Of a stretch of 64,000 nucleotides of DNA, positions 1-8,374 are shown piece by piece (within the stretch, counting starts at the first letter, position 1; every line of letters begins with the position of its first letter). This DNA comes from Enterovibrio baiacu. Its GTDB lineage: Bacteria > Pseudomonadota > Gammaproteobacteria > Enterobacterales > Vibrionaceae. The stretch is from the NCBI RefSeq assembly GCF_004120195.1, contig NZ_SCHN01000015.1, positions 1 to 64,000 on the forward strand, written 5' to 3'. A model generated the notes under the pieces. That model was given only the letters and a program-made list of their open reading frames with translations, searched no databases and was not told the DNA's origin. A program made the position numbers and the translations under genes.

Positions 1-270
1 GAGTAGCTCTGCCAGCAGCGCAATCAATAACAAGACGTTGAGGCGCTTGATACAACGCGTTCGGTTATGCCGCAGAGCGAGTCCATACGCGGGGCTTTTC
101 AAGTCGCGGAATGCTTCTTCTATCTGCATTCTCTTTGCATATAGTCGTGTTATCTGAATCGCGTTTAGTGTGTCATTCGGGATATTAGTCACCAGTAACC
201 ACGGTTCATTAGCGCTTTTAGCAAAGAGGCGAGACGCCGTATGCTTCTTACTGGTACGGGTATGACGTTG
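1..270 (-). pseudogene. IS4-family transposase, C-terminal fragment
   Basis: On the minus strand an open frame runs from the IS3 left end at 270 to the window edge. It carries YAKRMQIEEAFRDLK, which fits the Y-(2)-R-(3)-E-(6)-K signature of IS4 transposases exactly. The E in this motif is the last residue of the DDE catalytic triad. The frame is cut at 270 by the IS3 element, and I could not find its N-terminal continuation beyond 1462. It is therefore an interrupted remnant, and it is also cut by the window edge at position 1. The IS4 assignment is secure from the motif; the exact subgroup is not. Confidence 0.8.
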
Positions 271-339
271 TGTCCACTTCCCCTATGCTGAGACAGTCTA
301 AACTGGAGTTTTCTGCCACAGAAAAAGCAGGAGATCATC

Positions 340-609
340 ATGAAGAAGTCACGGTTTACTGAATCACAGATAGTCACGATCCTCAAAGAAGCCGACGCAG
401 GCATGAAAGTTGACGATATTTGTCGCCAACACGGCATCAGTAGCGCAACTTATTACAATTGGAAAGCCAAGTATGGTGGGCTTGACGCGTCTGAACTGAA
501 GCGCATCAAGGAGCTAGAGGCAGAAAATACTAAGCTCAAAAAAATGTTTGCCGACGTCAGCTTGGAAAACCATGCCATGAAGGAGCTGTTCGCAAAAAAG
601 GGTTGGTAG
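340..609 (+). CDS. IS3-family transposase OrfA
   Basis: This 89-residue protein is the DNA-binding half of an IS3 transposase. An N-terminal helix-turn-helix (about residues 5-45, RFTESQIVTILKEADAG onward) is followed by a leucine/lysine-rich coiled coil (about 55-80). Near the 3' end the heptamer A AAA AAG lies at 594-600, in the register needed for -1 ribosomal frameshifting. Slippage there joins this frame to OrfB without meeting a stop, giving the OrfAB fusion that is the active transposase in this family. A Shine-Dalgarno-like GGAGATC precedes the ATG. Confidence 0.92.
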   Translation: MKKSRFTESQIVTILKEADAGMKVDDICRQHGISSATYYNWKAKYGGLDASELKRIKELEAENTKLKKMFADVSLENHAMKELFAKKGW

Positions 610-1448
610 TGTGTGAGAAGCGAGATTGCACACGCACGTTAGTTGCCGCTGGCTTGAGTGTTCTTCGTGCATGCCGGCTCACAGCACTGGGGCGCGCGAG
701 TTACTATCGAAAACCGAAGGATTGGCGTATTGCCGATATTGAAGTAATTGATGCCATTAATACTGTACTTGAAAAAGCCCCCAATGCAGGGTTCTGGAAG
801 TGTTTCTGGCGAATAAAGCGAAAACATAAAGGTTTCAATCATAAGCGGGTATACCGAGTTTACTGCCGTATGGGATTAAACCTAAATCGGCGTCAAAAGC
901 GCGTACTACCGCAACGAATTGCTATGCCGCTGGATGTGGTGGATACACCAAACCACCAATGGGCACTCGACTTTGTCCATGACTCTCTGTATTGCGGTAA
1001 ACGCTTTCGGACGCTCAATATTCTCGATGAGGCAACACGCGAATGTTTAGCAATAGAAGTCGATACGAGCTTGCCTGCGGGACGTGTGGTACGTGTCCTC
1101 GAACAGTTAGAACAAGAACGCGGCCTACCAAAGCAGCTTCGTATGGATAACGGGCCCGAGCTTATATCTGAACAATTAACCAACTGGTGTAAAGCTCATG
1201 ATATCGAGCTTATATATATCCAGCCTGGCAAACCTCAACAAAACGGATTTGTAGAGCGCTTTAATGGCTCATTCCGTCGGGAGTTCCTCAATGCCTATTT
1301 GTTTGAATCCATAGAACAGGTTCGAGATATGGCATGGGTGTGGATGTGTGATTATAACGAAGAACGTACCCACGAAAGCTTAGGAAACATTCCTCCGACC
1401 GAATACCGGAGGAAATTGGAAACCTCTAGCTATGCGTTGTCTCGCTAA
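603..1448 (+). CDS. IS3-family transposase OrfB (rve integrase core)
   Basis: This is the catalytic half of the transposase, about 281 residues counting from TTG at 603. It probably is made mainly as an OrfAB fusion through the slippery site at 594-600. The DDE triad is complete: D123 (ALDFVHDS), D182 (LRMDNGPEL) and E218 (QQNGFVERFNG). The 35-residue D-E spacing is the classic D(35)E of IS3. A helical HTH_21-like region lies before the core. The frame runs to the right inverted repeat without damage. Confidence 0.92.
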   Translation: MVVCEKRDCTRTLVAAGLSVLRACRLTALGRASYYRKPKDWRIADIEVIDAINTVLEKAPNAGFWKCFWRIKRKHKGFNHKRVYRVYCRMGLNLNRRQKRVLPQRIAMPLDVVDTPNHQWALDFVHDSLYCGKRFRTLNILDEATRECLAIEVDTSLPAGRVVRVLEQLEQERGLPKQLRMDNGPELISEQLTNWCKAHDIELIYIQPGKPQQNGFVERFNGSFRREFLNAYLFESIEQVRDMAWVWMCDYNEERTHESLGNIPPTEYRRKLETSSYALSR

Positions 1449-1462
1449 AGGGGAAGTGGACA

Positions 1463-1552
1463 ATTGCAAGGCAACCGACAGTTCAATGGATGTATTAAAT
1501 GCGCGCAACCCCTCAAATCAGCGACATCACGCCATGTTAATGCTCGCCAAAT
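1463..1552. other. Spacer between IS3 right end and chemoreceptor gene
   Basis: These 90 bp hold no recognised gene. No hairpin with a T-run is seen to end the minus-strand operon that stops at 1553. The IS insertion or an associated deletion may have removed the native terminator. Confidence 0.4.
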
Positions 1553-2938
1553 TTAACCCGCTGCTTTCTTGCCTTTAATCAGACCTTTCATCGTATCCGT
1601 CACTTGCTTGAGCTTTAGGCTCTGCTCTTTGTAACTCATCGAGACTTGTGAGGTTTCATTGGCAATGTGATGGTTGCTGTTCACTATCCCCGCCATAGAC
1701 TCCATGGCGGAGTTGACCTGAACGATGCCTTTCATTTGCTGGTTAAAGGCTTCACTGAAAGAATCTATTTCACGCGAAAGCCCCTGAATTTGATCGGAAA
1801 TACCCGAAAAGCTGACTTGGGTTTGTTCTGACAACGCTTTGCTTTCTTTCACGCGAAGCTCGGTTTCTTTTACGATTTCACCCACCGTCACCATGGAATC
1901 TTTGAGCAGTTTGTCGATGTCCTGTGAGGCTTGGCCTGATGTGAGTGCGAGTTGTCCGACTTCCTGTGCGACAACCGCAAAGCCGCGCCCGTGTTCACCG
2001 GCGCGTTCCGCTTCGATAGAGGCATTAAGAGAAAGAAGCTTGGTTTGGAAGACGATGTCGTGGATGACTTTGGTGTAATCCGAGATCTTCTGGATGATGT
2101 CGTTAATCTCCTGAAGGTGCTTATTGGAGTTTTCAATAAGTACAACCGAGTGCGCCAATTTGTCCATGTTCTTGCTGCCTTCGTTGCTTAGCGCAAGTGT
2201 GCCTTTTGATACGTCCAAACACCCCAATACATTTTGATTGGTTTGCTTCACCATTTCGGTTATTTCAGAAATGGCAGACACGTTGGAATCCAAGGCTGCG
2301 CGTTGCTTTTCCACACCGTCTGCCAAGCTTTCCGCGCCTTTGAGCACAAGGCGTGAGTTGTCTAGGGCGTCATCTGAGACGGCGGTGAGGTCTTGTGTTA
2401 TCGCGATGAGTGGCTTGGAAAGGCGAAGCGCAACAATGTAAATAATGACGCAAAGCAACGCGATAATCGTAAAAAAGCAGACCAGAATAACCTGCAGGTT
2501 TTGTTGCAACGCTACGGTCGAATTCTTCTCGTTGTAGGTAATGTTCAGTACGCCTAGCACCGAACCATCTTGCCCTAGAATGTCGCCAGAATAGGTTTTT
2601 ACCTCATGGTTCGCCGTTTTTGGCTTTGTTTCTGTGTACGGCAAGCCGTTTGCGTCAACGAATTCTATGTGGTCGATGTCCTCATCTTGCATCCCTACAC
2701 TGACGAAATCTTCTAACGCTGATAAGTCGTAATTCAGAATGTACGATTGACTCGATTGCTTGAGAAAGCTTGCGAGCGCTTCAACCTTTCCTTTTTGGAT
2801 TTTGGAAAGCTCATTTGATGTCATCTGATGGAAGAAGAGGGCGGCGATGATCAGAAATACCGTGATGCTGCCAATCAATGGCAGCAAGATACGGTAGCGC
2901 AGTGACAACCCCGAAAAGATCTTTAACCACATAGTCAT
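1553..2938 (-). CDS. Methyl-accepting chemotaxis protein
   Basis: This 461-residue membrane chemoreceptor should relay a periplasmic signal to CheA/CheW. A first membrane helix lies at about 19-37, a short periplasmic sensor region of about 110 residues follows, and a second helix lies at about 150-172. The cytoplasmic signalling domain contains the conserved tip [20 protein letters not shown] at about 305-324. A clear HAMP domain is not obvious after the second helix, and the receptor is short for the family. It starts only 4 bp after the stop of the upstream binding-protein gene, so the two are almost surely co-transcribed. The inference is that the binding protein presents a ligand to this receptor. 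Confidence 0.85.
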   Translation of the reverse strand: MTMWLKIFSGLSLRYRILLPLIGSITVFLIIAALFFHQMTSNELSKIQKGKVEALASFLKQSSQSYILNYDLSALEDFVSVGMQDEDIDHIEFVDANGLPYTETKPKTANHEVKTYSGDILGQDGSVLGVLNITYNEKNSTVALQQNLQVILVCFFTIIALLCVIIYIVALRLSKPLIAITQDLTAVSDDALDNSRLVLKGAESLADGVEKQRAALDSNVSAISEITEMVKQTNQNVLGCLDVSKGTLALSNEGSKNMDKLAHSVVLIENSNKHLQEINDIIQKISDYTKVIHDIVFQTKLLSLNASIEAERAGEHGRGFAVVAQEVGQLALTSGQASQDIDKLLKDSMVTVGEIVKETELRVKESKALSEQTQVSFSGISDQIQGLSREIDSFSEAFNQQMKGIVQVNSAMESMAGIVNSNHHIANETSQVSMSYKEQSLKLKQVTDTMKGLIKGKKAAG

Positions 2939-2942
2939 ACAT

Positions 2943-4085
2943 TCACTTCATCGTTTGAATGGGTAAGGCTTTTCCGTCTTGAATTTGCGTGAGATAAACG
3001 TCATCCAAGCCTTGTCTGTCAGATTTGCCAAAGTTGATTTTCAACCCGCCAAAGTCTTTGTTTTTCATGCCTTCCATCGCGCCGATAAAACGGTCTCTTG
3101 TCAGGTACTCACCAGATTGCTCAAGCGCATCAACGATGACCATCGCATTCAAGTAGCCCTCTAATTGTGTGTAATAAGGGTTATCCACGCCGTAGTTCAG
3201 CATGTCTGCTTTGAAGTCTTTGATGATGTCGAGCGAGCTTTCATCCGGATTAGGCATGACTTGAGAGATGTAGCTTCCGTCGCCGGCATTGCCCAATTCA
3301 GCGATGAGCTTTTTGGTGCCAACAAAGGAAATGTTGGCGAATTTTGGAGAGAAGCCTTTACTCTGTGACATCTTGATAAACTCGCCACACGCTTTGTACG
3401 CGCCCACCATGATGACGGCATCAGGTTTCTTCGCAATGATGCTGTTCAAGCCTTGCTCTACGTCGAGCGTGTTGCGTTTGTATCTGCCTTCAGCGTGAAT
3501 TTTAAGGCCTCGCATTCTCAGGGCCCTTTGAACGCCCGCTTTTCCGGCTGCGCCGTATCCGTCATCTTGAATGAACACTGCGATTTTCTTGTAACCAAGA
3601 TCGTCGATGAAATGATCAACCAGTTTCTTCGTTTCGTTGAAGTAGCTTGCGCGGATATTGAAAATATTTTTATTGGCAGGGTTACGCAAAAATTCAGCAC
3701 CCGTAAATGGACCGATATAAGGGATTTTTGCGCGATTCACTTCAGGCACCACAGCTTTTGAGGTGGGCGTGCCGACAAAACTTACCAGTGCAAACACCTT
3801 GTCTGTATATATCAGTCTTTTGGCATTTTTTGCTGCACGATCAGGCTCATAGCCGTCATCGAGTGAAATGACTTTTATCTTGCGACCATGAATGCCGCCT
3901 TGTTGGTTCACTTTCTCAAAGTAAGCGAGTGTTCCGTCTTTCACGCCGCTACCGAGCCCTGACGCTGGCCCCGAAAGGGCATTGCTCATACCAAATGTGA
4001 TTGTATTTTCAGTCACGCCGACTTCGGCGGCAGCCGTGGTTGAAAACAACCAAAGCAACATGATGGTGCAATGCAAGCCTTTCAT
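2943..4085 (-). CDS. Branched-chain amino acid-type periplasmic binding protein
   Basis: This 380-residue protein belongs to the Peripla_BP_6 / LivK-like family. A signal peptide is clear (hydrophobic core [14 protein letters not shown], cleavage before about residue 21). Two-lobe features follow, including [19 protein letters not shown] near the start and the hinge-type [15 protein letters not shown] in the middle. No permease or ATPase gene accompanies it. Instead it sits 4 bp upstream of a chemoreceptor gene, which suggests a sensory rather than an uptake role. The ligand cannot be read from sequence; families of this fold bind branched-chain amino acids, amides or urea. Upstream at 4142-4167 is a perfect palindrome that may control the pair. 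Confidence 0.85.
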   Translation of the reverse strand: MKGLHCTIMLLWLFSTTAAAEVGVTENTITFGMSNALSGPASGLGSGVKDGTLAYFEKVNQQGGIHGRKIKVISLDDGYEPDRAAKNAKRLIYTDKVFALVSFVGTPTSKAVVPEVNRAKIPYIGPFTGAEFLRNPANKNIFNIRASYFNETKKLVDHFIDDLGYKKIAVFIQDDGYGAAGKAGVQRALRMRGLKIHAEGRYKRNTLDVEQGLNSIIAKKPDAVIMVGAYKACGEFIKMSQSKGFSPKFANISFVGTKKLIAELGNAGDGSYISQVMPNPDESSLDIIKDFKADMLNYGVDNPYYTQLEGYLNAMVIVDALEQSGEYLTRDRFIGAMEGMKNKDFGGLKINFGKSDRQGLDDVYLTQIQDGKALPIQTMK

Positions 4086-4141
4086 TCGTAACGCCTCGTT
4101 TAGTCACTGGGTTACCTCTGAGTATAGGAAAGAATTCACAT

Positions 4142-4167
4142 GTCTCATTAATGATTCTTAATGAGAC
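4142..4167. promoter_or_regulatory. Palindrome upstream of the binding-protein/MCP pair
   Basis: GTCTCATTAA at 4142-4151 and TTAATGAGAC at 4158-4167 form perfect 10-bp arms around a 6-bp spacer. The site lies 57-82 bp upstream of the binding-protein start, where an operator or activator site would be expected. There is no T-run, so it is not a terminator. The regulator is unknown. Confidence 0.45.
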
Positions 4168-4337
4168 GGACTGTGGTGTGTTGAGTGGCGCTTTCTTTCA
4201 ATTGGAGGGGAAGTTGATGATGTATCTGATCAGCAAACAGTTCATTTCGTTAAACTTATGTTTCATTTTTAGCGGGTGCGGGAATCAAAAAAACCAATTA
4301 GTGTTAGTAGCACGTTAAATGCACTGAGTACAAAACG

Positions 4338-4523
4338 ATGAAAGTATTGATTCAATATACGCAGACAGGGAAATATCGTGACCAAGCTTGGGAAGCGCCC
4401 ACCTTTAAGGCGAGCGGCGAGATTCAGGCGGTGACACCGTCATATGCCGCGCAGATGATTGAGCAGAACAAAGCTTGCCTCGTTATGTCAGACGACGAAC
4501 ACCTTGTTGTGGATGCGAATTGA
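4338..4523 (+). CDS. Small hypothetical protein (61 aa)
   Basis: I do not recognise this protein. It is soluble-looking and acidic, with no signal peptide or membrane segment. Codon use resembles neighbouring genes and the composition (MKVLIQYTQTGKYRDQAWEA at the start) looks like a folded domain rather than a chance frame. The Shine-Dalgarno sequence is weak. It stands alone between two minus-strand genes. It is moderately likely to be real. Confidence 0.5.
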   Translation: MKVLIQYTQTGKYRDQAWEAPTFKASGEIQAVTPSYAAQMIEQNKACLVMSDDEHLVVDAN

Positions 4524-4586
4524 CAGCAGCGTTGCAAGACGAACCGGTAACGTGCTGGGCAAATGCTATCTCTGAGCCATATGAAG

Positions 4587-4943
4587 TTAACTCATGCCTT
4601 TCCCGACCGTCGCACGCACGGGTATATCAGTCGGGTCGAAGCCCTCAAGACAATAAACATTTACGCCATAATAATCGGGTGTGACGCGCTTACGATGAAA
4701 GGGATAGATACCGCAGATTTTGCAGAAATAGTGTTCAGCGGTATGTGTATGAAATTGGTATGTAGTTAGCTGTTCAGTGCCTGAGAGAATACGCATCGCG
4801 CTCTCATGCACTTTTACCATTAACGCATTTTTCCTTATGCATATTGAACAATCACACGTGGTTAATTCGTGTAAATCCGTATCAATTTCAAATCGCACTG
4901 CATTGCAGTGACACGATCCACTAAATGTGTGTAATTTGCTCAT
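4587..4943 (-). CDS. GFA / CENP-V fold zinc protein
   Basis: This 118-residue protein matches the glutathione-dependent formaldehyde-activating (GFA) family by its cysteine pattern. It has SCHCNAVRFE near the start, CDCSIC at about residues 30-35, and FCKICG near 74-79. These cysteines bind two structural or catalytic zinc ions in the family. Most members are of unknown substrate, so a true role in formaldehyde metabolism should not be assumed. The gene is monocistronic on the minus strand. Confidence 0.85.
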   Translation of the reverse strand: MSKLHTFSGSCHCNAVRFEIDTDLHELTTCDCSICIRKNALMVKVHESAMRILSGTEQLTTYQFHTHTAEHYFCKICGIYPFHRKRVTPDYYGVNVYCLEGFDPTDIPVRATVGKGMS

Positions 4944-5060
4944 TCAGACCCTCCTACGCTGCAATCTATAACGTAAGCCAAATGCGCTGATACTAACGTA
5001 TTAATGTTAATACCTTTTATTAGTCAGGATTGACAACCTCCGCAACACTGAAAAGCGTCA

Positions 5061-5095
5061 ACAAAAAAGCCAGAGCACGTCGTCTTGCTCTGGCT
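5061..5095 (-). terminator. Intrinsic terminator after the peptide-binding protein gene
   Basis: A 10-bp stem pairs AGCCAGAGCA at 5068-5077 with TGCTCTGGCT at 5086-5095. On the minus strand it is followed by a T-run (the A-run at 5063-5068). It lies just beyond the stop at 5114. Confidence 0.85.
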
Positions 5096-5113
5096 TTGTC
5101 TTACATTGTTAAC

Positions 5114-6778
5114 TTAAATAACCGGTTTCAAATCCAACACGTGAAGAACACGCTCAGGCGTGCCTTCCCATGGCATTGGGCGGCCTTTCGGGTTGTCAGC
5201 ATTCCACCAACCCGTAAAACGTTGGGTGTTGTATTGGTAGAAGTTTGAACCAGAGATAACAGGCACCGTGACTTGGTTTTCTGCAATCATGTTTTGGATT
5301 TCATGAGCGATTTTGATTTGCTTCTCGCGTTTGTCGGTTTTGTAGAAATCATCCAACAAGGTATCGAGTTTCTTATCGTTCCAGAAGTGCATGGCGAAGC
5401 GCGGCATGCTTTCGCCTTTTTGCAATTTAGAGTGGTAACCGCTGCTCCAGTACTTGTGCGGTGTTGGACCGTGGAAGTAGTTGGTGAACGCGATGTCATA
5501 GCTGGCATTCAGCATGGATTGGTTATACACGGCAAAATCTGGCGTTCTTGCACGTACACGAATACCCACATCCGCCAACTGTTCGGTAGAAAGCGTCACC
5601 ACGTTGTTGAAGTCTGTCCAACCGCCTGGTGATTGAATATCTAACGTCAATTGCTTGCCGGATGGGGTTTCAACAAAGCCATCGCCATCACGATCCACAA
5701 AGCCTGCTTTTTTCAGAAGTGCTTTCGCGCCATCAGTGTTGAAAGACATGTAAGGGCGGTATTTGTTGTGCGTTTCTTCGTTTGACCATGCTTCAAAGGC
5801 GTACCCTAAACCGGATGCGAAGTCGTTCACTGTGCCGTTGCCATAGTTGGCAATATCAATCACAGATTGACGATCAAGTGCCATAGAGAATGCTCGACGG
5901 AAGTCGACATTGTTCAGTGCTTCTTGTTTTACCGGATCGCCATTGTTGAAGTTAAACACGAACGATTGTGTGCCTGCGGCGGTATACCAGTAACCGTGGT
6001 GCTGAGAGGCTTTTACGTAAGTCGCATCAATGTCTGGCACAAACGAGCCACCCCAATCGACTTGAGAGTCAATGAGCGCGGCAAGCACTTGGTCATTGTG
6101 GTTGAACTGCGGTACACGCAAGCAATCCACGTCGAGGTTTGCATTGTCCCAATAATTTGGGTTTCGGCACTGCAAGAACAGGCTAGGCGTAAAGGTTGGG
6201 ATTTCGGTAAATGGGCCAGTGCCCACCGGGTTGGTGTTCACGAAGCTGGTTGGGTCTTTTACATCTTTCCACACGTGTTGTGCCACGATAGGAATCAATG
6301 AAATTTCGTAAGCGGCGTTCGTGTTGATTTCGTTGAGGTGGAAGGTCACTTTATTGCCCGCCTCAACTTCAACTTTGGTCACCATCTTGTTCACGCCACG
6401 ATCGTCTAATGCCGGCGTGTCTTTCACCAAGTTGAAGGTGAAGGCAACATCTTCTGCGCTGAACGGCGCACCATCAGACCATTTCACGCCATCGCGAATG
6501 TCAAAGGTGATGCGTTTTAGGTCGTCACTGAAATAGTAGTCTGTCGCCAAACGAAACTCAGGGCGGTTGGCTTTTAGCTCGTTGAAAATGACCAACTGTT
6601 CATAAATGAAATCACGCGCGGTATGAAGGCGACCCGGTAAGTAGGGATTAAAGTTTCGAATCAAGGTCGCATTGTGATTTGGGATGATGGTCAGTTGAGA
6701 CATCTCATCCACGCTTTGTGCTGCTGCACTGGCACCAGACACGCTGATCAATGCCGCGGCTAACGCTAGCTTTTTCAT
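5114..6778 (-). CDS. ABC peptide/solute-binding protein (SBP_bac_5)
   Basis: This 554-residue protein is a family 5 extracellular binding protein, the type that captures oligopeptides, nickel or sugars for Dpp/Opp-like ABC importers. It has a clean signal peptide (KKLALAAALISVSGASAAA) and the length of the family. Typical elements are FDIRDGVKWSDGAPFSAEDV at about 90-110 and DFRRAFSMALDRQSVI near 290-305. No permease or ATPase genes lie next to it, so it is an orphan subunit that must work with a transporter encoded elsewhere. The ligand is unknown. It is followed by a strong terminator. Confidence 0.88.
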   Translation of the reverse strand: MKKLALAAALISVSGASAAAQSVDEMSQLTIIPNHNATLIRNFNPYLPGRLHTARDFIYEQLVIFNELKANRPEFRLATDYYFSDDLKRITFDIRDGVKWSDGAPFSAEDVAFTFNLVKDTPALDDRGVNKMVTKVEVEAGNKVTFHLNEINTNAAYEISLIPIVAQHVWKDVKDPTSFVNTNPVGTGPFTEIPTFTPSLFLQCRNPNYWDNANLDVDCLRVPQFNHNDQVLAALIDSQVDWGGSFVPDIDATYVKASQHHGYWYTAAGTQSFVFNFNNGDPVKQEALNNVDFRRAFSMALDRQSVIDIANYGNGTVNDFASGLGYAFEAWSNEETHNKYRPYMSFNTDGAKALLKKAGFVDRDGDGFVETPSGKQLTLDIQSPGGWTDFNNVVTLSTEQLADVGIRVRARTPDFAVYNQSMLNASYDIAFTNYFHGPTPHKYWSSGYHSKLQKGESMPRFAMHFWNDKKLDTLLDDFYKTDKREKQIKIAHEIQNMIAENQVTVPVISGSNFYQYNTQRFTGWWNADNPKGRPMPWEGTPERVLHVLDLKPVI

Positions 6779-7173
6779 GTTTTACGCTCCTGTTTCGGTA
6801 CAAATGGGTTCAAAAGTTGAGTGACCGAAGTGTGCCCATTGTGTGGAATGCAAGAACGTAAAAAAAGCATTCAGATTGGGATTTTTTTAGATTTGCTGAG
6901 GCGGATTTAAGGCGGTTTTTTAACAAATTCTCATAGTGAGAAGGCGGTATGATTGGCCCGTGTTTGACGGATGAAAAACACCGTTTAAAAGCGGTATTTC
7001 TGTGGCGTGGCTAACAATGTGAATAGTGTTAATAAGCCGCTTCAAGCCTTTCAATTCAAGGTTGTAATCCGCATCGCAAATCTCAACGTCTCAATCACTT
7101 ACCTCGAAAATAATCAGGGGGTTACACAATAATTTGAACTGCATTGAGAAATGCGTGGAAGGTGACTGTACGT
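6779..7173. other. Intergenic region, no gene seen
   Basis: This non-coding stretch lies upstream of the peptide-binding protein gene and should carry its promoter. Near 6860-6930 there are A/T-rich tracts. No further gene, repeat or structured RNA could be supported. Confidence 0.4.
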
Positions 7174-7215
7174 AAAAAGCCAGAAAACCCCGAGGTGGTG
7201 CTTTTCTGGCTTTTT
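7174..7215 (-). terminator. Terminator of the TolC/HlyD/ABC-2 export operon
   Basis: AAAAAGCCAGAAAA at 7174-7187 pairs with TTTTCTGGCTTTTT at 7202-7215. The hairpin has T-runs on both strands and can act in either direction. It lies just past the stop of the last operon gene at 7241. Confidence 0.85.
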
Positions 7216-7240
7216 GCATGATGAGGGTTGAGCAGATTGC

Positions 7241-8374
7241 CTAGGCGGCGCGATTGGCTTTTCCTTTAAGGTAAAACGCCAAGCCCAAATAGGCGGCAGC
7301 TTGAAGCCAAAGCTGGGTGAGATGCCCAAGCTGGCTATGGAAATCCGCCCCCATTTGGTTGAGTTGCAAGGTCGCTTGAATCACCACCGTCGACGGTGCA
7401 AATTGCGCGATCACATTCAACCATGTCGGCAATGCGCTACTTGGCCACACAAACCCTGCAATGAACAGCAAAGGCATCGAGCTTAACAGTACGATTAGCG
7501 TGATGATCTCAGCACGCTTGATGGCAATGCCGATCAAAGAACCAAGGCCAATCGTGGCGAGCAAGAAGGGCAACATCACTGCCGCCAATTGCAGAGGCTC
7601 TGCCATTCGGTTTACGCCATTTAGCGATAAACTCGCGCCTAGGTAATACATCGCCATGATGCAGTAAATGCCCGTCAGAATCGCGGTTCTGGCCCACAGG
7701 CTTTTGCTGTTCCGAGCGGTTTCTTGCGTTGCGTGAGCGCTGCCCGTTGAAATACCCAACATGCCTGACGCAATCAACAAGGTTTGCTGCAAAATCAGCA
7801 TAAACACACCCGGCACCACATAGTCGCCATACCCCGTGGTGGGGTTAAACACAGGCACGGCGTTGAGCGAAAACGGCGCATATTGTGTTGTCGCGAGAGG
7901 CATCGGCGTATCGTTCATGAGTGCGCGTTGCACTTTGACTTGCGCACCCAAGGTGCTGCCGGTTGCCACCACCCCTTCTACGATGGTGCCGTAGGTGAGG
8001 AAGAATGACGCATCCCCACCAACAGACACCACAGGGCTTTTACCGAGCAAAAGATCGCGATAGAAGTGCTGCGGAATCGTCACCACGCCTTCAATCTCTG
8101 CAGAGGCAAAATAGGGGCTGGATTCGGTTTCGCTTCCGAGTTGTTTCACGACTTGTACTTGCGGTGTCGCATCCAACATACGAATGAAAGTGCGGCTTTT
8201 TTGGCTCTGGTCATGATCAACGATCGCGATATGCAGCTCGCGCGGTAATTGATTGGCATACGGCAGCGGGTAGAGCAATGAGTAGATAATGATGCCGCCG
8301 AACACGGTAAAGACCACGGCAGGGTTTGAGAATAATCGACGAAGCTCACCGATGAAAACATCGCGCCAACTCAT
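7241..8374 (-). CDS. ABC-2 type transporter permease (YhhJ-like)
   Basis: This is the last gene of a four-gene export operon, with 377 residues from the chosen ATG at 8374. That start overlaps the upstream stop as ATGA and is preceded by GGAGGTGG; a longer frame to 8410 lacks such support. One N-terminal membrane helix (about 20-40) is followed by a large extracytoplasmic domain. Five or so helices lie in the C-terminal half, the ABC2_membrane_3 layout. The family exports drugs or lipids together with an HlyD adaptor and an ATPase. No ATPase gene is present in this operon. Confidence 0.85.
   Translation of the reverse strand: MSWRDVFIGELRRLFSNPAVVFTVFGGIIIYSLLYPLPYANQLPRELHIAIVDHDQSQKSRTFIRMLDATPQVQVVKQLGSETESSPYFASAEIEGVVTIPQHFYRDLLLGKSPVVSVGGDASFFLTYGTIVEGVVATGSTLGAQVKVQRALMNDTPMPLATTQYAPFSLNAVPVFNPTTGYGDYVVPGVFMLILQQTLLIASGMLGISTGSAHATQETARNSKSLWARTAILTGIYCIMAMYYLGASLSLNGVNRMAEPLQLAAVMLPFLLATIGLGSLIGIAIKRAEIITLIVLLSSMPLLFIAGFVWPSSALPTWLNVIAQFAPSTVVIQATLQLNQMGADFHSQLGHLTQLWLQAAAYLGLAFYLKGKANRAA

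Larger units (their letters stand above)
271..1462 (+). mobile_element. Complete IS3-family insertion sequence (1192 bp)
   Basis: The ends are inverted: TGTCCACTTCCCCT at 271-284 and its reverse complement at 1449-1462. Inside are two overlapping frames, orfA and orfB, in the standard IS3 arrangement with a -1 slippery heptamer. No exact target-site duplication is visible: the left flank ends GTTG and the right flank begins ATTG. The interrupted IS4 frame does not obviously resume on the far side. An adjacent deletion or later rearrangement is therefore possible. Both reading frames are intact, so the element may still be mobile. Confidence 0.9.

Noticed and set aside
1493-1578. Short plus-strand frame beginning ATGGATGTATTAAAT
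   Set aside because: Only 28 codons, no Shine-Dalgarno, overlaps the end of the chemoreceptor gene; probably chance.
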